DNA of 16,885 nt. Source: a bacterium (GTDB taxonomy: Bacteria; Vulcanimicrobiota; Vulcanimicrobiia; Vulcanimicrobiales; SCRA01). The position numbers and the translations under genes were made by a program. The first letter of the stretch is position 1; the number at the start of each line of letters is the position of its first letter. Shown piece by piece: positions 13,701-16,885 of the stretch. Below the pieces are notes generated by a model that was given only the letters and a program-made list of their open reading frames with translations, was not told the origin of the DNA and did not search any database. Location of the stretch: NCBI GenBank assembly GCA_004298675.1, contig SCRI01000016.1:1-16885 (forward strand). The letters are read 5' to 3'.

Positions 13701-14265
13701 GAGCGTCTCCTTGCTGCGCGCCGTTGCCCTCGCCGGCGATGATCCAGCGCGCGGCGTCCAGTAGGTCTTCGGCATCGTAATCGGCGGCGACGCCGCGCTC
13801 GTCGGCGTGGGGTCCGCCGACGATGCGCACCGTGCGCAGTTCCGCCGCGCGGCCCGCTGCGATGTCACGCGGACGGTCGCCGACGGCAACGCTGCCCGTG
13901 CGGTCGTAGTGGTGCTCGGCGATGGCGCGCTCGATCAAGCCGGGCTTGGGCTTGCGGCAATCGCAGCCGTCGCGGTCCAGATGCGGACAGAGATAGAACG
14001 CATCGATGCGCACGTCCGCACGCTGACGCAGTTGGCGCTCCAGCTCCGCGTTCACGCGCTGCGCGTCCTCCAAGGTGAGGCGGCCGCGCGCGATGCCGCT
14101 CTGATTGCTCACCACCACCAGCGCGTAGTTCCGCTCCTGCAGCACCTTCAGCCCCTCGGCAGCGTTGGGCAAGAGATGAACCTGGCGCGGATCGGAGGGA
14201 TAGCCCACATCCGCCATGATGGTACCGTCACGATCGAGAAATAGCGCGCGCTCGTTCACGGTCAC
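13687..14265 (-). CDS. gmhB: D-glycero-D-manno-heptose 1,7-bisphosphate 7-phosphatase
   Basis: A 192-residue HAD-superfamily phosphatase that removes the 7-phosphate before nucleotide activation. The nucleophile and acid are Asp11 and Asp13 in FLDRDGT (9-15); Ser53 in VVSNQSG and Lys107 in CRKPKPG are the further HAD residues; Asp130 and Asp134 are in VGDRPRD. The zinc loop has Cys93, His95, Cys101 and Cys103, with only five residues between His and Cys, shorter than in E. coli GmhB and closer to the HisB N-terminal domain. The neighbours make the heptose role much more likely than histidinol phosphatase. It starts at GTG 14265 with GAGG upstream (GTG 14259 is an alternative), 7 nt after gmhA. 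Confidence 0.9.
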   Translation of the reverse strand: MTVNERALFLDRDGTIMADVGYPSDPRQVHLLPNAAEGLKVLQERNYALVVVSNQSGIARGRLTLEDAQRVNAELERQLRQRADVRIDAFYLCPHLDRDGCDCRKPKPGLIERAIAEHHYDRTGSVAVGDRPRDIAAGRAAELRTVRIVGGPHADERGVAADYDAEDLLDAARWIIAGEGNGAQQGDARAAS

Positions 14266-14272
14266 TCCAACC

Positions 14273-14866
14273 TCAATGCGCGAGGAAGAGTTCCTGTTCC
14301 ACGAGGTCGCAGATGATGTGGCCCATCGTGATATGGACCTCCTGAATGATGGCAGAGTAACCGTCGGGACCGATCAGGCTCAGGTCCGCGACCTGCGCCA
14401 CCTTGCCGCCGCCGTTGCCGGTGAAGGCGATGGTCACCGCGCCCGCGCGCTTACCCATCTCCAGCGCCTGCACCACGTTGGCGGAGTTGCCGCTGGTGGT
14501 GATGCCCGCCACCACGTCGCCGGGACGCGCGAAGGCCTCGACTTGACGCGCGAAGATGCGCTCGTAACCGTAGTCGTTGCCGATGGCGGTGACGGCTGAG
14601 GGGTTGCACGCCAGCGATTCGGCGGCTAGAGCGACGCGCTCACGCAGGAAGCGGCCGGTGAACTCGGCGGCGATGTGCTGCGCATCGGCGGCGCTGCCGC
14701 CGTTGCCAAACCAAAGCGACTTGCCGCGCGCTCGATAGCAGCGCACCAGCGCTTCGACGATGGCGCCCACCTGCGCTTCGTAGCGGGGCTCCTCCAGCAG
14801 ACCTTTGCGATCGGAGAGGATTTCGCGAAAACCGCGCACCCCTTTGACGTCTACGGTGCGATCCAA
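14273..14866 (-). CDS. gmhA: Sedoheptulose-7-phosphate isomerase
   Basis: A 197-residue SIS-fold isomerase, the first committed step of ADP-heptose synthesis (sedoheptulose-7-P to D-glycero-D-manno-heptose-7-P). Motifs are GNGGSAADAQHIAAEFTGRF (54-73) and TTSGNSANV (123-131). The zinc ligands appear as His64, Glu68, Gln175 and His183, each offset by three from E. coli GmhA (61, 65, 172, 180). The start is TTG 14866, supported by GAGG 7 nt upstream; it lies inside the accB 3' end, overlapping by 16 nt. A GTG ten codons in would be an alternative start. Second gene of the operon. Confidence 0.92.
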   Translation of the reverse strand: MDRTVDVKGVRGFREILSDRKGLLEEPRYEAQVGAIVEALVRCYRARGKSLWFGNGGSAADAQHIAAEFTGRFLRERVALAAESLACNPSAVTAIGNDYGYERIFARQVEAFARPGDVVAGITTSGNSANVVQALEMGKRAGAVTIAFTGNGGGKVAQVADLSLIGPDGYSAIIQEVHITMGHIICDLVEQELFLAH

Positions 14867-15333
14867 AAGAGTACCTCATCTACTTTGACCAGCTCGCCGT
14901 TGCGCGGGCCGATCTTCGTCACCGTACCCGCGGACTCGGCCGTGATCTCGTTCATCATCTTCATGGCTTCGAGGATGCAGAGCACCTGGCCGGGCTGCAC
15001 GCGCGCGCCCTCCTGCACGAAGGGCTCGGCGCCGGGGGACGGGGCGCTGTAGAAGACGCCAACCAGCGGCGCCTTGACCACGTGCGTCCCCTCCGGCGGA
15101 GTGTTGGAAACCGCCGGCTGTCCGCCGCCCTGGCTGCCCGCCGGTGTCGCGCCCGCAGGCACGGCTCCAGCCGAGACGGCGGCCTGCGGCGCGGCAAAGG
15201 CCACGGGCGCCACTGGCACCGCCTCACGGCGGACGAGCTCGAACGACGTCTCGCCAAAGCGGACGCGGAGCTCGTCGAGATCGCTCTCCTTCATCAACTC
15301 GAGCAATTGCTCGACGACCTGATCGTGATTCAC
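14851..15333 (-). CDS. accB: Biotin carboxyl carrier protein of acetyl-CoA carboxylase
   Basis: A 160-residue AccB. It has an N-terminal helical region (MNHDQVVEQLLELMKESDLDEL), a flexible Ala/Pro/Gly linker (about 40-80) and a C-terminal biotinyl domain (about 83-160). The biotinylation motif is EAMKM (122-126) with Lys125, and the AccB-specific thumb is APSPGAEPFVQEG (97-109). It carries carboxybiotin from AccC to the carboxyltransferase in malonyl-CoA synthesis. The start is GTG 15333 with GGAG 5 nt upstream. accC, its usual partner, does not follow; gmhA does, with overlapping ends. It is the first gene of the heptose operon. Confidence 0.92.
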   Translation of the reverse strand: MNHDQVVEQLLELMKESDLDELRVRFGETSFELVRREAVPVAPVAFAAPQAAVSAGAVPAGATPAGSQGGGQPAVSNTPPEGTHVVKAPLVGVFYSAPSPGAEPFVQEGARVQPGQVLCILEAMKMMNEITAESAGTVTKIGPRNGELVKVDEVLFWIAP

Positions 15334-15366
15334 ACTGTCTCCGTCACGGCAATACCACCCAGGATA
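15334..15366 (-). promoter_or_regulatory. Candidate promoter of the accB-heptose operon
   Basis: TATCCT on the minus strand (15361-15366) lies 27 nt before GTG 15333, leaving room for a short leader with the GGAG ribosome binding site. The -35 region is poorly matched, so this is tentative. Confidence 0.3.
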
Positions 15367-15417
15367 CGGGTAGGGCAGGCAGCGTCCCTCCGAAGGCGCG
15401 TCCCAGCTCTGGGGAGT

Positions 15418-15460
15418 TTGACGAAGTCATCTACGTCGTACTAGAATGTATTCGTCGTAC
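15418..15460 (+). promoter_or_regulatory. Promoter and direct repeat upstream of the AbrB/PIN operon
   Basis: TTGACG (15418-15423), an 18-nt spacer and TAGAAT (15442-15447) form a strong sigma-70-type promoter. The 7-bp sequence GTCGTAC occurs twice, at 15435-15441 and 15454-15460, immediately before the -10 and near the expected transcription start, with a 19-bp period. Toxin-antitoxin operons are commonly autorepressed by the antitoxin, so this repeat is a likely operator. Confidence 0.55.
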
Positions 15461-15472
15461 CGAGGTAACACT

Positions 15473-15736
15473 GTGGGAAAGATCGAAGCTGAAGCAACCG
15501 TGCGGCTGAAGAGCCAGATCACGCTCCCGGCCGAGATCGCGTCGCGACTGGGCGCCAAACAAGGAGATCACCTGCTGTTCTCGCTGCTAGAGGGCGACGC
15601 GCTACCGCGGGTGGAGATGCGCCTACTGCGTCGCAGCTACGCGGGAGTCGCGAAGGGGCTCTACGGCGAGAGCGACGAGGGCACGGATCGCTACCTGCGC
15701 GAGGAACGCGAGAGCTGGAAGAAAGAGCGCCCGTGA
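15473..15736 (+). CDS. AbrB-family (VapB-type) antitoxin
   Basis: An 87-residue antitoxin. Residues about 3-50 form a SpoVT/AbrB swapped-hairpin DNA-binding domain (ATVRLKSQITLPAEIASRLGAKQGDHLLF). Residues 55-87 (SYAGVAKGLYG, then the charged DRYLREERESWKKERP) are the expected toxin-binding tail. The start is GTG 15473, with GAGG about 8 nt upstream; ATG 15446 would fall inside the -10 box and is rejected. Its TGA overlaps the GTG of the PIN gene by 4 nt. It should neutralise the toxin and repress the operon. Confidence 0.85.
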   Translation: MGKIEAEATVRLKSQITLPAEIASRLGAKQGDHLLFSLLEGDALPRVEMRLLRRSYAGVAKGLYGESDEGTDRYLREERESWKKERP

Positions 15737-16203
15737 TTTCACGCGCGCTCGAGCGCGTTCTAAGCCCCGGGGTACCGCTGCTGCTCGACTCCTCGGTGTT
15801 GATCGCCCACGTACGCGGCGACGAGCACGTTTCGGAGCTGGCGACACAGGTCGTCGACGGGATGGTGCGCAGCGGTCGCAATCGCGCCATCGTCTGCGCC
15901 GTGAGCGTCATGGAGGTGTTGATCGAGCCGCGGCGCAAGGCACGAGCTGTCTATCGCGAGTTGCTCGACTTCTTCGAGCACTTCCCGAATCTGCGTGTCG
16001 AGCCGGTCGATCTCGAGATCGCAAGCAGAGCCGCCGAGTTACGCGCCGACCTCGGTTTCGCCGCGCCCGATGCGCTCATCATCGCCACAGGGCTGGTGCG
16101 CGAGGCCGGCTATATCGTCACGAACGACGGCGAATGGTCGCGCAAGCTCAAGTCGCTGAAACCGGCGATCTCCGTCTGCCGGCTCTCGTTACTCCTGGAG
16201 TAG
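15733..16203 (+). CDS. PIN-domain ribonuclease toxin (VapC-type)
   Basis: A 156-residue PIN-domain protein, the probable toxin of a type II pair; such enzymes cut RNA, often tRNA or rRNA, using Mg2+. The four acidic active-site residues can be read: Asp19 in LLLDSSVLIAH, Glu61 in SVMEVLIEP, Asp113 in AAPDALIIATG and Asp132 in IVTNDGEW, so it appears catalytically intact. The N-terminal 15 residues precede the first PIN strand and are slightly longer than usual. It starts at GTG 15733 in a GTGA overlap with the antitoxin stop, indicating translational coupling. Confidence 0.88.
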   Translation: MISRALERVLSPGVPLLLDSSVLIAHVRGDEHVSELATQVVDGMVRSGRNRAIVCAVSVMEVLIEPRRKARAVYRELLDFFEHFPNLRVEPVDLEIASRAAELRADLGFAAPDALIIATGLVREAGYIVTNDGEWSRKLKSLKPAISVCRLSLLLE

Positions 16204-16310
16204 CGGCGGCATCGCAAAAGAGTTCCCGGGGGTCCGCAGGTCCCAGCGCGGGCCCGCAGAACCTTGCGTTCCCCCTTTCCAAGAAGCACGCCACGCGCAG
16301 TGGTGTGGTG

Positions 16311-16652
16311 ATGGACAACGAAGACGAGACGATGTCGAGATCCGAGGTTATGGAAGGGTTTACCGCCGTCATGAGCGCGATCGAGAGGCTCGACGCCCGG
16401 ATCACTACGGAGATCGGCGCCTTGCGCACCGAGATGCGCGCAGGCTTCGCCCAGGTCGATCGCCGCTTGGCACGGATGGACGATCGCATCTCCGGCTTGG
16501 AGACCCACGTTCAGAGCCTCGACTACCGGGTCGGCAGCCTCGAAGACCGGGTTGCCGGCCTCGAAGAAAAGGTCGGCGGCCTGGAAGATAAGGTAGGCGG
16601 TCTGGAGCAGGACATGCGCTTGGTCAAGAGCCACCTCGGCATCGCCGGTTAG
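16311..16652 (+). CDS. Coiled-coil protein with tandem heptads
   Basis: A 113-residue acidic protein predicted to be almost all alpha-helical coiled coil, without signal peptide or TM segment. Residues 74-101 are four consecutive heptads (VGSLEDR, VAGLEEK, VGGLEDK, VGGLEQD) encoded by 21-nt repeats from 16530 to 16613; earlier heptads are more diverged. It probably forms a dimer or higher oligomer. I do not recognise a function. ATG 16311 has no clear Shine-Dalgarno; ATG 16332 is an alternative. It lies 107 nt after the PIN gene on the same strand. It converges on hisS with 13 nt between stops. Confidence 0.65.
   Translation: MDNEDETMSRSEVMEGFTAVMSAIERLDARITTEIGALRTEMRAGFAQVDRRLARMDDRISGLETHVQSLDYRVGSLEDRVAGLEEKVGGLEDKVGGLEQDMRLVKSHLGIAG
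16530..16613 (+). repeat. Four 21-nt tandem repeats coding for heptads
   Basis: Four imperfect copies (16530-16550, 16551-16571, 16572-16592, 16593-16613), each coding for V-G/A-G/S-L-E-x-x. Copies 2 and 3 are the most alike in protein; synonymous differences are present, so the array is not very recent. Confidence 0.75.
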
Positions 16653-16665
16653 CCGGCCAGGCTGA

Positions 16666-16885
16666 TCACCGTGCGGAGGCGACCGGCACCGGCATGGCAG
16701 CCATCTCGCTCATCGCCGTCAGCAACGCGCCGGCGTCCTCGCCGGCGGTAGGCAGCGAGACCTCGCGCTGCTCCTTCGTCTCCAGATCGCGGAGCACGAG
16801 GACGCCGCGCTCGAGTTCGGCATCACCGCAGATGGCGGCTAGGCGCGCGCCGTTACGGTCGGCTAGTTTCAGCTGTGCGCCCAGC
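16666..16885 (-). CDS. hisS: Histidyl-tRNA synthetase, C-terminal end (partial)
   Basis: A minus-strand frame enters from the right edge and ends at TGA (16666-16668), giving about 72 residues. It begins GAQLKLADRNGARLAAICGD and continues LERGVLVLRDLETKEQREV, which matches the end of the anticodon-binding domain of class II HisRS, where QLKxADRxGA and RDLxTxEQ are conserved. A tail of about 25 residues follows. The start and catalytic domain are outside the window. Confidence 0.85.
   Translation of the reverse strand, partial: LGAQLKLADRNGARLAAICGDAELERGVLVLRDLETKEQREVSLPTAGEDAGALLTAMSEMAAMPVPVASAR

Noticed and set aside
12687-13889. Longer N-terminus of the heptose kinase starting at 13889
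   Set aside because: The extra residues are the gmhB gene read in another frame; GTG 13700 has AAGGAG at normal spacing and begins the homologous sequence.
16204-16310. Possible tRNA-like or structured RNA after the PIN gene
   Set aside because: GC-rich partial pairing is visible but no cloverleaf, T-loop consensus or acceptor stem could be built.
16644-16657. Short hairpin GCCGG-TTAG-CCGGC between the coiled-coil gene and hisS as a bidirectional terminator
   Set aside because: The stem is only 5 bp, overlaps the stop codon and lacks a T-tract on either side.
1-16885. CRISPR arrays, insertion sequences, phage genes, rRNA or tRNA genes
   Set aside because: No regularly spaced direct repeats, transposase or integrase motifs, terminal inverted repeats or RNA gene signatures were seen.

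Overview
This is a GC-rich bacterial chromosome segment, densely coded, with most genes on the minus strand. The genes for ADP-heptose synthesis, heptosyltransferase-like enzymes and a lipid-A-disaccharide-synthase relative point to a diderm (outer-membrane) organism with heptose-containing LPS or another heptosylated surface glycan. Many starts are GTG and one is TTG. Several genes lack a Shine-Dalgarno sequence and instead carry a TANNNT -10 box 5-6 nt before the start codon, which suggests leaderless mRNAs. The combination would fit a GC-rich lineage outside the Proteobacteria, such as Vulcanimicrobiota/Eremiobacterota. That placement is inference only; no rRNA or other strong marker is present.

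Layout, left to right. (1) 1-134: tail of an unidentified plus-strand gene. (2) 83-3503, minus: a GT9 heptosyltransferase-like gene, a zinc-independent quinone oxidoreductase 23 nt downstream, then an APC-family amino-acid permease with its own predicted leaderless promoter. (3) 3554-7607: a metabolic island with a YcsI/DUF1445 (D-glutamate-cyclase-like) gene (+), an orphan branched-chain-amino-acid-type substrate-binding protein (-), an RraA/HMG-aldolase-like protein (+) and an amidase-signature hydrolase (+). (4) 7616-7988, minus: two very small predicted single-TM proteins, both with leaderless promoters. (5) 8055-10109: a second GT9 gene and an OmpR-type regulator whose receiver domain has lost its phosphoacceptor Asp, divergent from a small secreted protein; the region between them carries repeated GTTCGA motifs. 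(6) 10106-15333, minus: one tightly overlapping operon in the order accB, gmhA, gmhB, a hldE-type kinase, a hldE-type adenylyltransferase, an LpxB-like gene and a GT2 glycosyltransferase. (7) 15473-16652, plus: an AbrB/PIN toxin-antitoxin pair and a coiled-coil protein. (8) 16666-16885, minus: the C-terminal end of hisS.

The operon in region 6 covers most of the route from sedoheptulose-7-phosphate to ADP-D-glycero-beta-D-manno-heptose: isomerase, kinase, phosphatase, adenylyltransferase. The final epimerase, HldD, is not in the window. The two GT9 genes and the GT2 gene are plausible users of the product. The biotin carrier protein of acetyl-CoA carboxylase is the first gene of this operon, which would couple fatty-acid precursor supply to glycan synthesis.

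The least conventional parts are the phosphorylation-deficient response regulator with its GTTCGA-rich intergenic region and secreted-peptide neighbour, the recurring leaderless promoters, the RraA homologue lacking its signature arginine, and the two tiny membrane proteins.
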